Source of the DNA: Bradyrhizobium sp.
GTDB lineage: Bacteria > Pseudomonadota > Alphaproteobacteria > Rhizobiales > Xanthobacteraceae
Direction: 5' to 3'
NCBI RefSeq assembly: GCF_004799405.1
Contig: NZ_SSMW01000151.1
Coordinates: 62,001-126,000, forward strand
DNA: 64,000 nt
The notes below the pieces were generated by a model, which was not told where the DNA came from, did not search any database, and was given only the letters and a program-made list of their open reading frames with translations. Positions 42,475 to 52,452 of this stretch are shown one piece after another. The position numbers were made by a program, and so were the translations under genes. Position 1 is the first letter of the stretch. Each line of letters begins with the position of its first letter.

Positions 42475-43248
42475 GTGCTGGTAGTCGAGGGCCTGGTAAA
42501 GCGGTTTGGCGGCTTCAAGGCCGTCAACAACGTGTCGTTCAAGGTCGATCAGGGCGAGATTCTCGGCCTGATCGGCCCGAATGGCTCGGGCAAGAGCACG
42601 ATCTTCAACATGCTGTCCGGCACGTTTCCGCCGACCTCGGGTTCGATGACGTTCGACGGCGCCGAGATCTCGGGCCTGCCGCCGCACCGGATCATCAATC
42701 GCGGCATCGGCCGCACCTTTCAGATCCCGCGGCCGTTCCATCGCCTGACGATGTTCGAGAATGTGGCGCTGGCGGGTTATTTCGGGCAGTGCCGGCACAG
42801 CCGCGCGAAAGCCGATGAAGCCGCCGAACGCGCACTCGCCATGGTCGGCCTGCCGGCGGACCGCAGCATGAGCGTCGACGGACTCGGCGCCGCCGGGTTG
42901 AAGAAGCTTGAACTCGCCAAGGCGCTGGCGACCGGGCCGAAGCTGCTATTGGCCGACGAGAGCCTGGGCGGGCTCGACGATACCGAGATGGAGCAGGCCG
43001 CCGACATGCTGCGCAAGATCCGCGACGAGCTCGGCATCACCATCATCTGGGTCGAACACATCATGGGCGTGCTGATGCGTGTGGTCGATCGCGTGATGGT
43101 GCTCGACCACGGCGAGAAGATATCCGAGGGCCTGCCGAGCGAGGTATCGAGCGATCCGCGGGTGATCGAGGTCTATCTCGGCACCGACGCCGATGCGACC
43201 CAGGCCGCGGCGGCACAAGCGCGCCGTCCCGGAGCGGCCCATGCTTGA
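42475..43248 (+). CDS. livG: Branched-chain-type ABC transporter ATPase 1 (LivG-like)
   Basis: This 257-residue ATPase has Walker A GPNGSGKST (near 33-41), RTFQIPRPFHRLTMFENV as the LivG Q-loop region, and Walker B KLLLADESLGGLD. The H-loop is WVEHIMGVLM. The ABC signature is degenerate, reading LGAAGLKKLELAKALA in place of LSxGQ. GGAAGGG precedes the GTG at 42475. Its stop overlaps the start of the second ATPase gene by 8 bases. Confidence 0.92.
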   Translation: MLVVEGLVKRFGGFKAVNNVSFKVDQGEILGLIGPNGSGKSTIFNMLSGTFPPTSGSMTFDGAEISGLPPHRIINRGIGRTFQIPRPFHRLTMFENVALAGYFGQCRHSRAKADEAAERALAMVGLPADRSMSVDGLGAAGLKKLELAKALATGPKLLLADESLGGLDDTEMEQAADMLRKIRDELGITIIWVEHIMGVLMRVVDRVMVLDHGEKISEGLPSEVSSDPRVIEVYLGTDADATQAAAAQARRPGAAHA

Positions 43249-43945
43249 GCTGAGATCGGTCGATGCCGGCTACGGCACGTTCCAGGCGCTGTTCGGCGTC
43301 AATCTCGACGTCAAGGCCGGCGAAGCGGTCGGCGTGATCGGGCCCAACGGCGCCGGCAAGACCACCCTGATGCGGGTGATCTCCGGCCTGATCCGGCCCC
43401 GCGCCGGGTCGATCTCGATGCGGGGCGTCGATATCCTGAAAACGCCGGAACATCGCATCGTCAGCCTCGGCATCGCGCATGTGCCGGAGAATCGCCGGTT
43501 GTTTCCCCGTCTGACGGTGGAAGACAATCTCAAGATGGGCGCCTTCATGCCGGAGGCGCGCGCGCGCTATGCTGAACGGCTGGCGTTCGTGTTCGATCTG
43601 TTCCCGCGCATGAAGGAGCGCCGCCACCAGCTTGCCGGCACCATGTCCGGCGGCGAACAGCAGATGTGCGCGATCGGCCGCGCCTTGATGTCCGATCCGA
43701 AGCTGCTGCTGCTCGATGAGCCCTCGGCCGGCCTTGCGCCTGTCGTGGTCCAGCAGGTTTTCGAATTGGTGAAGCGAATCCGGGCCGGCGGGCTGACCGT
43801 GCTGATCGTGGAGCAGAACGTGCAGCAGGTTTTGCGCGTGGTCGATCGCGCCTACCTCCTGGAAGCAGGAACCATCCGCGCCTCGGGCAGATCGAGCGAG
43901 ATGCTCGCCAACGACACCATTCGGCAAGCCTATCTTGGAGTCTAG
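43241..43945 (+). CDS. livF: Branched-chain-type ABC transporter ATPase 2 (LivF-like)
   Basis: This 234-residue ATPase has GPNGAGKTT, VPENRRLFPRLTVEDNL as the LivF Q-loop, the intact signature MSGGEQQMCAIGRAL, Walker B LLLLDEPSAGLAP and the H-loop VEQNVQQVL. It pairs with the first ATPase, whose signature is degenerate, so the heterodimer may hydrolyse ATP asymmetrically. Its ATG overlaps the previous stop. Confidence 0.94.
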   Translation: MLELRSVDAGYGTFQALFGVNLDVKAGEAVGVIGPNGAGKTTLMRVISGLIRPRAGSISMRGVDILKTPEHRIVSLGIAHVPENRRLFPRLTVEDNLKMGAFMPEARARYAERLAFVFDLFPRMKERRHQLAGTMSGGEQQMCAIGRALMSDPKLLLLDEPSAGLAPVVVQQVFELVKRIRAGGLTVLIVEQNVQQVLRVVDRAYLLEAGTIRASGRSSEMLANDTIRQAYLGV

Positions 43946-43953
43946 GTGAAACC

Positions 43954-44826
43954 ATGATGGATATTTTCGATATCTACCTGCTCGAAGCGATCGTGAACGG
44001 CATTCTGCTCGGCGGCCTGCTGGCACTGCTGGCGCTCGGGCTGAACCTGATCTTCGGCGTCATCGACGTGACCTGGATCTGCTACGCCGAACTGGTGATG
44101 ATCGGCATGTACGGCATGTACTACATGGTCCAGTATTTCGGACTGTCGTATTTTATCGCAGCCCCGCTCACCATCCTGCTGGTCGCCGCATTGGGCGCGC
44201 TGTTGCATCTGCTGGTGATCGCGCCATTGCTCTCGGCGCCGCCTATCAACCAGCTTCTCGCCACCGGCGGCGTATTGTTCGTGCTGCAAAGCTTCGCCAC
44301 CGTCGCGTTCGGCATCGACTTCCGCAACCTCGGCATCCGGCTGCCGGTGCTGCAATTCGCCGACATGCATTTCAGCTACGCCCGCCTCTTGGCCTTTGCC
44401 GCGGCGCTGATCGGCATGGTGCTGGTCTATCTCTTCATGAAGCGGACCTATGTCGGCACCGCGATCCGCGCCATCGCCCAGGATCGCCAGATCATGGCGC
44501 TGATGGGCGTCGACACCCGCCGCATCTATATCATCACCTCGGCGCTAGGGGGTGCGCTGGCCGGTCTGGCGTCCTGCCTCTTGGTGCTGCAATACGACAT
44601 TCATCCCTTCGTCGGCCTGTCGTTCGGACCGATCACCTTCCTGGTCTGCGTGCTGGGCGGGCTCGGTAATTTCGTCGGCGGCTTCGTGGCGGCGTTCGTG
44701 TTCGCCGAGATCATCTCGGTCGGCGGGCTGTTTTCCGATCTCGAATGGGGTTACGTGCTGGCATTCGCCTTCTTCATCGTCATGATGTTCATCCGGCCCG
44801 CCGGGCTGTTGGCGAGGCGCTCGTGA
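43954..44826 (+). CDS. livH: Branched-chain-type ABC transporter permease 1 (LivH-like)
   Basis: This 290-residue membrane protein has about eight hydrophobic segments. GILLGGLLALLALGLNLIFGVIDVTWICYAE is the LivH opening, and GTAIRAIAQDRQIMALMGVDTRRIY is the coupling loop. It ends in FIRPAGLLARRS. It starts 8 bp after livF, and its stop overlaps the GTG start of the second permease (GTGA). Confidence 0.94.
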   Translation: MMDIFDIYLLEAIVNGILLGGLLALLALGLNLIFGVIDVTWICYAELVMIGMYGMYYMVQYFGLSYFIAAPLTILLVAALGALLHLLVIAPLLSAPPINQLLATGGVLFVLQSFATVAFGIDFRNLGIRLPVLQFADMHFSYARLLAFAAALIGMVLVYLFMKRTYVGTAIRAIAQDRQIMALMGVDTRRIYIITSALGGALAGLASCLLVLQYDIHPFVGLSFGPITFLVCVLGGLGNFVGGFVAAFVFAEIISVGGLFSDLEWGYVLAFAFFIVMMFIRPAGLLARRS

Positions 44827-45791
44827 CGCTTCGCCAAATCGCGCCCTGGATCGCCGGTATGATAGCGCTGATCGCGCTGCCGTTCGTCTATCGCGACCCC
44901 TACCACCTGCACATCCTGATCCTGATCCTGATCTGGTCGTTTGCCTATACGTCGTGGTCGATGATGGGCCGCTTCGGCCTGGTGTCGCTGGGCCATGGCG
45001 GGTTCATGGGGGTCGGCGCCTATGTCACCGCGCTGTTGTGGAATCATCTCGGGGTGTCGCCGTGGCTCGGCATTCCGGTCGCGATGACCGCGGCGGCGGC
45101 GCTGGCGCTGATCGTGGGCTATCCGTGTTTCCGGTTCCGCATCACCGGCCACTATTTCGTGCTGGTCACATTGGCGCTGTCCGGAATCGTGCTGCAGGTC
45201 ATCACCGCGACCCGCGACTACACCGGCGGCTCGCTCGGCTATACGCCCGACCGCACCAAGGGCAGCCATCTGCTGGCGCTGCAATTCGACGACAAGGTGA
45301 CCTGGTACCTGATCGCGCTTGGCGTCTGGGCCCTCGGCCTCGTGATCTGGCGCTGGGTCGACGCCAGCATGGATCGCTATGCGCTGGAGGCCATCTCCGA
45401 GGATGAGGATGCCGCGGCCGCCGCAGGCGTCAACGTCACCAAGGAAAAACTCAAGATCACGCTGATCAGCGCGCTGATGACGGCATTCGCCGGCGCGCTC
45501 TATTGCCAGTACCAGATGTTCATCTCGCCCGACACGGTGAGCGGCATTTCGGTATCGTTGCAGATGGTCTTTGCCGTCATCGTCGGCGGTCTCTATATGT
45601 CGCTCGGGCCGACGATCGGCGCCATCATCACCATCCTGCTGGCGGAAATATTGCGGATCGGCTTCGGCACCAGGGCCGTCGGCTGGGACAATCTCGTCTA
45701 CGGCGTGCTGCTGGTGCTGTTCATCATCTTCCTGCCCAAGGGCATTTTGGGCAGCCTGGTCGAGCGGCTGCGAACGCAGCGCAAGTCGTAA
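44823..45791 (+). CDS. livM: Branched-chain-type ABC transporter permease 2 (LivM-like)
   Basis: This 322-residue permease has about nine hydrophobic segments. GLVSLGHGGFMGVGAYVTALL is the LivM signature, and ALEAISEDEDAAAAAGVNVTKEKLK is the coupling loop. It completes the transporter of binding protein, two ATPases and two permeases. The GTG start overlaps the livH stop. The operon ends here, 22 bp before the convergent VOC gene. Confidence 0.94.
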   Translation: MTLRQIAPWIAGMIALIALPFVYRDPYHLHILILILIWSFAYTSWSMMGRFGLVSLGHGGFMGVGAYVTALLWNHLGVSPWLGIPVAMTAAAALALIVGYPCFRFRITGHYFVLVTLALSGIVLQVITATRDYTGGSLGYTPDRTKGSHLLALQFDDKVTWYLIALGVWALGLVIWRWVDASMDRYALEAISEDEDAAAAAGVNVTKEKLKITLISALMTAFAGALYCQYQMFISPDTVSGISVSLQMVFAVIVGGLYMSLGPTIGAIITILLAEILRIGFGTRAVGWDNLVYGVLLVLFIIFLPKGILGSLVERLRTQRKS

Positions 45792-45813
45792 GGCAACACC
45801 CCATGACTCCCTG

Positions 45814-46671
45814 CTAAGCCTCGACGAAGGCCAGCAGCGTCCCGTTGGCCGCCGCCGGTGCGACGCAAACCGCGTTTCCGCTGCGGACACCGGCGCCGCC
45901 GAACGTCTTCTCCGCGGCGACCAGGTCTGAAGTCGCAATCACAAGACCGGCGCCACCGCTCTCCGGCAGTCCCGCCAGCGAGACTGCAGGATATCGCCGG
46001 CCCAACTGTTCCCTGGTGAGGAACATAAAGTCGGCGCGATCTGAACCTGACGGCACCGCGACCGCGCCATCCGGCTCGGCTCTGACCTCGCGATCGATCA
46101 TGCGCGCCAGATGTGCGGCATCTTTCGCCGGCTCCGTTGCGACCACCAGCACCTGCCTGAGGCGCCTGGCGCCATTGGCGTGGTGTTGCAACGCCGGGAT
46201 CCAGACGGTTTCCCGGGTCTTGTGCTGGCACGCAAAAATGCGAAGGCCGGCGGGCGCCTCCTCGATCGGCCATTGAAAGATCCTGAATTTGGCCGCCGAC
46301 TGAGCGCCGTCGGGCATGGTGACGGGCCGCTCGAAATCGGTCGGGCCGAGCGCCGCATAGCCGCGGGCGCGAATTTCCTCGGCCCCGGCGGCCAAATCGA
46401 CCGCGGTGAATGCGACGCGTTCGATGCCTTCGCCGCGCCGCGCCAGGAATTTGCGGCTCGGAACATTGTGTTCGGTTTCGACCAGCACGCCGAGCAATTC
46501 GATATAGTCGGGGTCGAGCATGATCGTAATGTTGCCCGTTCCCATCTTGGCGCTGTGGGTGCCGCGCGGCGACACCGTAAAGCCGAGGCGTTGCCAGTTC
46601 GCGGCGGCCTGATCGAGATCACGGACCACGACGACGGCATGGTCGATTCCGACGATGTTCCTGAGCGCCAC
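45814..46671 (-). CDS. VOC-family glyoxalase-like protein
   Basis: This 285-residue protein has an N-terminal glyoxalase-like domain (IVGIDHAVVVVRDLDQAAANWQRLGFTVSPRG, with YIELLGV and GIERVAF). A second half likely repeats the beta-alpha fold (about residues 155-285). The His in GIDHAVV is a likely metal ligand. Members include dioxygenases, isomerases and resistance proteins, so the reaction is unknown. It converges on the transporter operon and diverges from the FAD oxidoreductase. Confidence 0.83.
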   Translation of the reverse strand: MALRNIVGIDHAVVVVRDLDQAAANWQRLGFTVSPRGTHSAKMGTGNITIMLDPDYIELLGVLVETEHNVPSRKFLARRGEGIERVAFTAVDLAAGAEEIRARGYAALGPTDFERPVTMPDGAQSAAKFRIFQWPIEEAPAGLRIFACQHKTRETVWIPALQHHANGARRLRQVLVVATEPAKDAAHLARMIDREVRAEPDGAVAVPSGSDRADFMFLTREQLGRRYPAVSLAGLPESGGAGLVIATSDLVAAEKTFGGAGVRSGNAVCVAPAAANGTLLAFVEA

Positions 46672-46784
46672 GCGTTTGTTTCCCCGGCAGGAATTGACAT
46701 ACTAGACTAACCGGATCGGCGGAGTGCCCGCAAGCTGACCCAATCCGGACTCACGATTTGCTCGTCGATCGGCAGGAAACAACG

Positions 46785-48092
46785 ATGAAAGATGCCGCAG
46801 AGGTCCGCTGGCCTCGCTCGCTATGGGCCGCGATCACCCCGCCCGGTCCCGACCTGCCCGACCTGACCGGGACCGTCGAAGCCGATGTCGTCGTCATCGG
46901 CGGCGGCTTTACGGGTCTTTCGACCGCGCTTCATCTGCGCGAAGCCGGCGTCGACGTCGTCATCGTCGAAGCGATGGAGCCGGGCTGGGGCGCATCGGGA
47001 CGCAACAACGGCCAGGTGATCCCGACCCTGTCGCGGCCGGACCCGGACGACATTATCGCCAAACACGGCGCGGCCGGCGAACGCTTCGTCGCGCTGTTGC
47101 GCGACAGCGCCTCGACCTTGTTCGACCTTGCACGGCGCTATCAGATCCAGGCCGAACAGGAGCAGACCGGATGGATACAGCCGGTGCATTCGCCGGGGCG
47201 CATCCGGATCGCCGAGCGCCGGGTGCGGCAATGGTCGAAATTCGGCGCTGCCGTCGAGTTGCTGTCGCGCGACCAGACCCGCCGGATGCTGGGATCGGAG
47301 GCCTGGTTCGGCGGCTTCTGGAACCGAAGCGGCGGCCACATCAATCCGCTGGCTTTGTCGCGCGGCCTGGCGCGCGTGGTGCTCGAGCGCGGCGGACGAA
47401 TTTTTGCGCGCTCCGCCGCCGTCAGCTTCAGGCGCGACAACGGCCGCTGGGTGGTCACGACGGACAAAGGACGGGTCAGTGGCCGCGCGCTGGTGGTGGC
47501 GACCAACGCCTATACCGGCGAATTTTCCAAATCCCTGCTGCCGGCGATGGCGCATGAAGTCATGCCGGTATTTTCCTGGCAGATGGCGACGCAGCCTTTG
47601 TCCGAGGCGGAGCGCAGCACCGTCATTCCCGGCCGGCAGGCGATGTCTGATACCCACGGTGAACTTTACTTCGCGCGATACGACGCCCGCAATCGCCTGG
47701 TCACCGGAGGCGCGGTGATCGGACCCGGCAACAAGCCCGAACGGTTGAAAGCCATCGTCGCCGCGCGCCTGCAGCGGCTGTGGCCGCAGATCGGGCGCGT
47801 CGAATTCGACTACGTCTGGAACGGCTATGTCGGAATGACCACGGATTTCCTGCCCCGCATTCACCGGCTCGGGCCGGACGCCTATGGCTGGACCGGCTGC
47901 AACGGCCGCGCGGTCGCGTTGTCGATCGCACTCGGCGACGAACTGTCCAAGGCCGTGCGTGGCTTTCCCGAAAGCGATCTGGCGCTACCGTTCTCGGAAC
48001 CCGCGCCGCTTGTCGCACACGGATTGCTGCGCCGGCTCGCACCCCTGATGCTGATGGTCTATCGCCGGCGCGACGCGCGGGAAATCACCTGA
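46785..48092 (+). CDS. FAD-dependent amine/amino-acid oxidase-like protein (DAO family)
   Basis: This 435-residue flavoprotein has the dinucleotide motif VVVIGGGFTGLSTALHLREAG (about 36-56), then GWGASGRNNGQVIP, LVVATNAYTGEF and a C-terminal FAD contact (GWTGCNGRAVALSIALG). The layout fits the DAO superfamily near gamma-glutamylputrescine oxidase and related amine oxidases. It would make an aldehyde or oxoacid, ammonia and hydrogen peroxide. AGGAAA is 6 bases upstream of the ATG at 46785. No dedicated transporter overlaps it. Confidence 0.87.
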   Translation: MKDAAEVRWPRSLWAAITPPGPDLPDLTGTVEADVVVIGGGFTGLSTALHLREAGVDVVIVEAMEPGWGASGRNNGQVIPTLSRPDPDDIIAKHGAAGERFVALLRDSASTLFDLARRYQIQAEQEQTGWIQPVHSPGRIRIAERRVRQWSKFGAAVELLSRDQTRRMLGSEAWFGGFWNRSGGHINPLALSRGLARVVLERGGRIFARSAAVSFRRDNGRWVVTTDKGRVSGRALVVATNAYTGEFSKSLLPAMAHEVMPVFSWQMATQPLSEAERSTVIPGRQAMSDTHGELYFARYDARNRLVTGGAVIGPGNKPERLKAIVAARLQRLWPQIGRVEFDYVWNGYVGMTTDFLPRIHRLGPDAYGWTGCNGRAVALSIALGDELSKAVRGFPESDLALPFSEPAPLVAHGLLRRLAPLMLMVYRRRDAREIT

Positions 48093-48205
48093 GGGCGTTG
48101 TCGATGATCTTGCGAACACGAAGGCGTTAGCCGAATCGCAATTTCGCGCATTCCGATGGAATAGCCTGTTAGGATACCGACCACGTAATCACCACGGAGG
48201 CGTTC

Positions 48206-49192
48206 ATGAAACGGCGTGAGTTCATGATTCTGATCGGCACCGCGGCGATGACTGCGCCCCGTGCGGGCATCGCGCAGGCGCCGGCCAGGGTCTACCGCGT
48301 CGCGGTGGTTACTCCCCGTGGACTTCTGCCTGAATCCGCCCCTTACGCGAAGCTGCTTCTCGATGGACTGGCGCAGCGTGGCTACACGCTTGGACAAAAT
48401 CTTGGCTTGGAAGGACCTCGCGAGGCGGCAGGGCAGCCCATCGAGCTTCCGCGTTTGATGGAAGAATTGAAGGCAAGCAAGGTCGACGTCATCGTGGTGG
48501 TCGGCTATCCGACGGCAGTCGCGGCCAAGGACGCCGGTATTCCCACGGTCGTGGTGAATGGTGTCGGCGATCCGCTCGCGACCGGCCTTGTTGTGAATCT
48601 TGCGCGACCGGAAGGCAACATCACCGGCATCTCGGATGTGGCGACCACGCTCAGCACCAAGCGGCTCGGCCTGCTCAAGGAGCTGTTGCCGAAACTTCAT
48701 CGCGTCGCGATGCTGTGGAACAAGGACGACCTCGGGATGTCCTTGCGCTACGCCGCGTCGGCAAAGGCGGCCGAAGCGATGGGAGTCGCCGTGCAAGCGG
48801 TCGGCGTGCGCGAGCCGGACGATTTCGACGAGGCGTTCGCGGTGATGGATCGCGAGCCGCCGGACGCGATTCTGATGGTTTCCGACTCGCTCACGATCCT
48901 CAACCGCAAGCGCGTGTTCCAATATGCCGCCACCCATCGCCTGCCGGCCATCTACGAATATGACCCGCTGGTTCGCGAGGGCGGCTTGATGTCGTACGGG
49001 CCGGATTTGCAGGAATCGTTCGACCGCGCCGCCTCGATGGTCGATCGTCTCTTCAAGGGCGCCAGGCCCTCCGATCTGCCGTTCGAGCAACCAACGCGCT
49101 ATTTGTTTGTGATCAACCTGAAGACTGCGAAATCGATTGGCCTTGAAATTCCACCGAATGTCCTGGCGCTTGCCGACGAGGTGGTCGAATGA
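48206..49192 (+). CDS. Orphan ABC transporter binding protein (ABC_sub_bind/TrpX family)
   Basis: This 328-residue exported protein has a signal peptide starting MKRREFMILIGTAAM (RR but not a full Tat motif). It has the typical fold RVAVVTPRGLLPES, LLDGLAQRGYTLGQNLGLEGP, IVVVGYPTAVAAKDA, and GLVVNLARPEGNITGISDVATTLSTKRLGLLKELLP. This family is greatly expanded in Bradyrhizobium and is often encoded alone, as here. The ligand is unknown. Confidence 0.87.
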   Translation: MKRREFMILIGTAAMTAPRAGIAQAPARVYRVAVVTPRGLLPESAPYAKLLLDGLAQRGYTLGQNLGLEGPREAAGQPIELPRLMEELKASKVDVIVVVGYPTAVAAKDAGIPTVVVNGVGDPLATGLVVNLARPEGNITGISDVATTLSTKRLGLLKELLPKLHRVAMLWNKDDLGMSLRYAASAKAAEAMGVAVQAVGVREPDDFDEAFAVMDREPPDAILMVSDSLTILNRKRVFQYAATHRLPAIYEYDPLVREGGLMSYGPDLQESFDRAASMVDRLFKGARPSDLPFEQPTRYLFVINLKTAKSIGLEIPPNVLALADEVVE

Positions 49193-49282
49193 GGCCTGGC
49201 ACTTCCGTTGCCGGCGCTTTTACGCCATGCCAACCGCTCTGACGCCCCTTGTCGGAGAAGGCCGGAAGTGATCGATGCCCGG

Positions 49283-52200
49283 TCAAGAACCTGCCGGCGT
49301 GACCGTTTGCGCGCCGGGTGTTTTGCCTTTTCGCTCCGCGAGCCAGTTCTCGAACCGTTGCACCACGACAAAGAAGGTCGGAACGAACAGCACGGCGAGG
49401 CAGGTCGAGGCGATCATGCCGGAGAACACCGTGATGCCGATCGACTTGCGGGCGCTGGCGCCGGCGCCGGTCGCGAGCACCAGCGGCACCACGCCAAGAA
49501 TAAAGGCAAACGACGTCATCAGGATCGGCCGGAACCGCGCCCGTGCCGCCTCGACCGCCGATTCGAGCAGCGGCTTGCGGTCGCGGACATGAAGCTCGAG
49601 CGCCACTTCGACGATCAGAATGGCGTTCTTGGCCGACAGCGCGATCAAGAGGATGATTCCGATCTGCGTGTAAAGATTGTTCTCGATCCGAAGGGCCATC
49701 AGCACCGCCATCGGGCCTAGCAGTGAAAGCGGCACGGCCAGGATGACCGAGACCGGCGCGTACCAGCTCTCATATTGTCCGGCCAGCACCAGGTAGACCA
49801 GCAGCAAAGCGAGGCCAAAGGCCCAGTAGATCTGGCCGCCGACCACCTTCTCCTGATACGACATCGCCGTCCACTCATAGCCCGTCCCCGGCGGCAGGGT
49901 TTTGGCGGCGATCTCTTCCATCAAGGTCATCGACTGGCCGGAACTGTAGCCGGTCGCCGGCAGGCCGATCACGGTCGCCGACGGATAGAGATTGTACAGG
50001 CTGATCAGCGAAGGGCCGACCGACGGCGTGATGGTGACCACCGTTCCGAGCGGGACCATGTCACCCTGGCTGTTGCGCACCATCAGTCTTTCGATGTCGC
50101 GCACCGTCAGGCGAAACTGCGCGTCGGCCTGGGCATAGACCTGGAAGGTGCGGCCGAACTTGGTGAACTGGTTGACGTAGGACGAGCCCAGATAAGACGA
50201 CAGCGTCGAGAAGATCTGGTCGGTCGTCACATGCAGGGTCTGGGTCTTGACCCGATCCACATCGACGTCGAACTGCGGCACCATCGAGCGGAATGACGAA
50301 CTGACCCGCTGCAACGCGCTCTGGGTTTGCGCATTGGCGACAATGGCGCCGGTCATGGCCTGCAGTTTGCCGAAATCGGAATTGCCGTCGCGCAACTGGA
50401 CCTGCATGGCAAAACCGGCGGCATTGCCGATGCCCTGGATCGGCGGCGGCGGTATCACCAGGATCCGCGCTTCCGCAATGGCCGACATCTTGTCGTTCAA
50501 TCCGACGAACAGCGAACGCAGGTCCTGGCCCGGGCCACGCTCGCTCCACTCCTTCAGGATCAGATAGGCGACGCCGGCATTGGCCAGGCTCGAACTGTTG
50601 TCGAGCGCCGAGATGCCGGCGATGCTGATCACCTGCTCGACGCCCGGCGTCTTGCCGGCGATTTCGCTGATCCGGTCGAGCACGCGCTGGGTGCGATCGA
50701 GCGACGCGCCATCGGGCAACTGCGCCGCCACCAGCAGATAGCCCTGATCCTCGATCGGAATAAAGCCGGTCGGCACCCGCGACAGGCCGTAGCCCGCGAT
50801 GCCGATCAGGATCAAAGCGATAATTACCGACAGATTGGCGTGCGCGGTCATGCGGGTCATCAAGCCGGCATAACCCCGCTCAAGCCGGTCATAGACCGAG
50901 TTGAAGCCGCGATAGAAGAAATTGCGCTGTTCCGGCGGCACCGGCCGGCGCAGCCACAACGCGCATTGCGTCGGCTTCAGCGTTGCCGCATTGACGGCGC
51001 TGAGCAGCGCGGTCGCGGCGATCACTAGCGCAAATTGCGAATACATCCGCCCGGTCAGTCCGGGCAGGAAGGCCGAGGGCAAAAACACCGAGACCAATAC
51101 CAGCGTGATGCCGACGATCGGCGCGAACAGCGCATCCATCGCGGCGATGGCGGCGTCATGGCTGGACATGCCCTTCTCGATATTGTGGGCAGCGCCCTCG
51201 ACCACGACGATGGCGTCGTCGACCACGATGCCGATCGCCAGCACGATGGCAAACAGGGTCGAGATGTTGACGGTGAAGCCGAGCGCGGCCATCGCCGCGA
51301 AGGCTCCGATGATCGTCACCGGCACCGTCGTCGCCGGCACCAGCATCGCGCGCCAGTCCTGCAGGAAGATCAGGATCACCACCAGGACCAGCAGACCAGC
51401 CTCGAACAGCGTCTTGTAGACTTCATTGATCGAGGCCGAGACGAACTTGGTGGTGTCGAACGGCGTGTCGTACTTGACGTCCTGCGGAAACTGCGCCGCA
51501 AGCGCCGCCATCTTTTTCTGCACCGCCGCCTCGACCTCGAGCGCGTTGGCGCCGGGCGACTGGAACACGCCGATGCCGGTGGCCGGCTTCTTGTTGAGCG
51601 AGAAGACCTGGCTGTAGGTCTGGGCGCCGAGTTCGACCCAGCCAACATCGCGCACGCGGGTGACGTCGCCGTTGTTGCCGGTCTTGACGATGATGTCCTC
51701 GAACTGGCTCTTGTCGTCGAGCCGGCCATTGAAGTTCAGCGTGTACTGGAACGCCTGTCCTGCCGGCGTCGGCGGTGCGCCGACCTGGCCCGCGGTGACC
51801 TGCTGGCTCTGCTGCTGGATCGCCTGGATGACGTCCTGCGGCATCAACCCGCGCACCTGCAGCTTGTTCGGATCGAGCCAGACCCGCATCGAATACTGGC
51901 CGGCGCCGAACACCGTTACATTGCCGACACCGGGCAAACGCGACAACTCGTCCCGCAGATTGATGGTGGCGTAGTTGCTGAGAAACAGGCTGTCATAGCT
52001 GGCGTTCGGGGAAGTCAGCGTTACGAACAGTAAAATCGCGGTGGATTTCTTCTGGACGGTGACGCCCTGGTTCTGCACCGCCTGCGGCAGCGACGACAGC
52101 GCGCTCGACACCCGGTTCTGCACCAGCACCTGCGCAAAGTTGAGGTCGGTGCCGATCTTGAATGTCACTGTCAGTGAATAAGTGCCGTCGGCACCGCTGT

Positions 52201-52444
52201 AGGACTGCATATAGAGCATGTCCTCGACGCCGTTGACCTGCTGCTCGATCGGCAACGCGACGGTGTCGATCACGGTCTTGGCGCTGGCGCCGGGGTAGCG
52301 CGTGGTCACCTGGACGGTCGGCGGCACCACATCGGGATACTGCGCGACCGATAAACGAAGCAGGCACACTCCGCCGATCAAAATCATCAGAATCGCGATG
52401 ACGTTGGAAAGCACCGGCCGCTCGATGAAGAATTTCGAAATCAT
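49283..52444 (-). CDS. RND multidrug efflux pump, inner-membrane subunit (HAE1 family)
   Basis: This 1053-residue trimeric proton-driven pump exports drugs or other hydrophobic compounds. It opens with ISKFFIERPVLSNVIAILMILIGG. It has the porter repeat (QYPDVVPPTVQVTTRYPGASA), the proton-relay Asp pair in GIVVDDAIVVVE (membrane helix 4), GFIPIEDQGYLLVAAQLPDGAS at the second half, and NAILIVEVALE in helix 10. Length is normal. The gene starts 8 bp after its adaptor. No outer-membrane channel or TetR regulator is encoded next to it, so it likely uses a shared TolC-like channel. Confidence 0.95.
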   Translation of the reverse strand: MISKFFIERPVLSNVIAILMILIGGVCLLRLSVAQYPDVVPPTVQVTTRYPGASAKTVIDTVALPIEQQVNGVEDMLYMQSYSGADGTYSLTVTFKIGTDLNFAQVLVQNRVSSALSSLPQAVQNQGVTVQKKSTAILLFVTLTSPNASYDSLFLSNYATINLRDELSRLPGVGNVTVFGAGQYSMRVWLDPNKLQVRGLMPQDVIQAIQQQSQQVTAGQVGAPPTPAGQAFQYTLNFNGRLDDKSQFEDIIVKTGNNGDVTRVRDVGWVELGAQTYSQVFSLNKKPATGIGVFQSPGANALEVEAAVQKKMAALAAQFPQDVKYDTPFDTTKFVSASINEVYKTLFEAGLLVLVVILIFLQDWRAMLVPATTVPVTIIGAFAAMAALGFTVNISTLFAIVLAIGIVVDDAIVVVEGAAHNIEKGMSSHDAAIAAMDALFAPIVGITLVLVSVFLPSAFLPGLTGRMYSQFALVIAATALLSAVNAATLKPTQCALWLRRPVPPEQRNFFYRGFNSVYDRLERGYAGLMTRMTAHANLSVIIALILIGIAGYGLSRVPTGFIPIEDQGYLLVAAQLPDGASLDRTQRVLDRISEIAGKTPGVEQVISIAGISALDNSSSLANAGVAYLILKEWSERGPGQDLRSLFVGLNDKMSAIAEARILVIPPPPIQGIGNAAGFAMQVQLRDGNSDFGKLQAMTGAIVANAQTQSALQRVSSSFRSMVPQFDVDVDRVKTQTLHVTTDQIFSTLSSYLGSSYVNQFTKFGRTFQVYAQADAQFRLTVRDIERLMVRNSQGDMVPLGTVVTITPSVGPSLISLYNLYPSATVIGLPATGYSSGQSMTLMEEIAAKTLPPGTGYEWTAMSYQEKVVGGQIYWAFGLALLLVYLVLAGQYESWYAPVSVILAVPLSLLGPMAVLMALRIENNLYTQIGIILLIALSAKNAILIVEVALELHVRDRKPLLESAVEAARARFRPILMTSFAFILGVVPLVLATGAGASARKSIGITVFSGMIASTCLAVLFVPTFFVVVQRFENWLAERKGKTPGAQTVTPAGS

Positions 52445-52452
52445 GACCGGTC

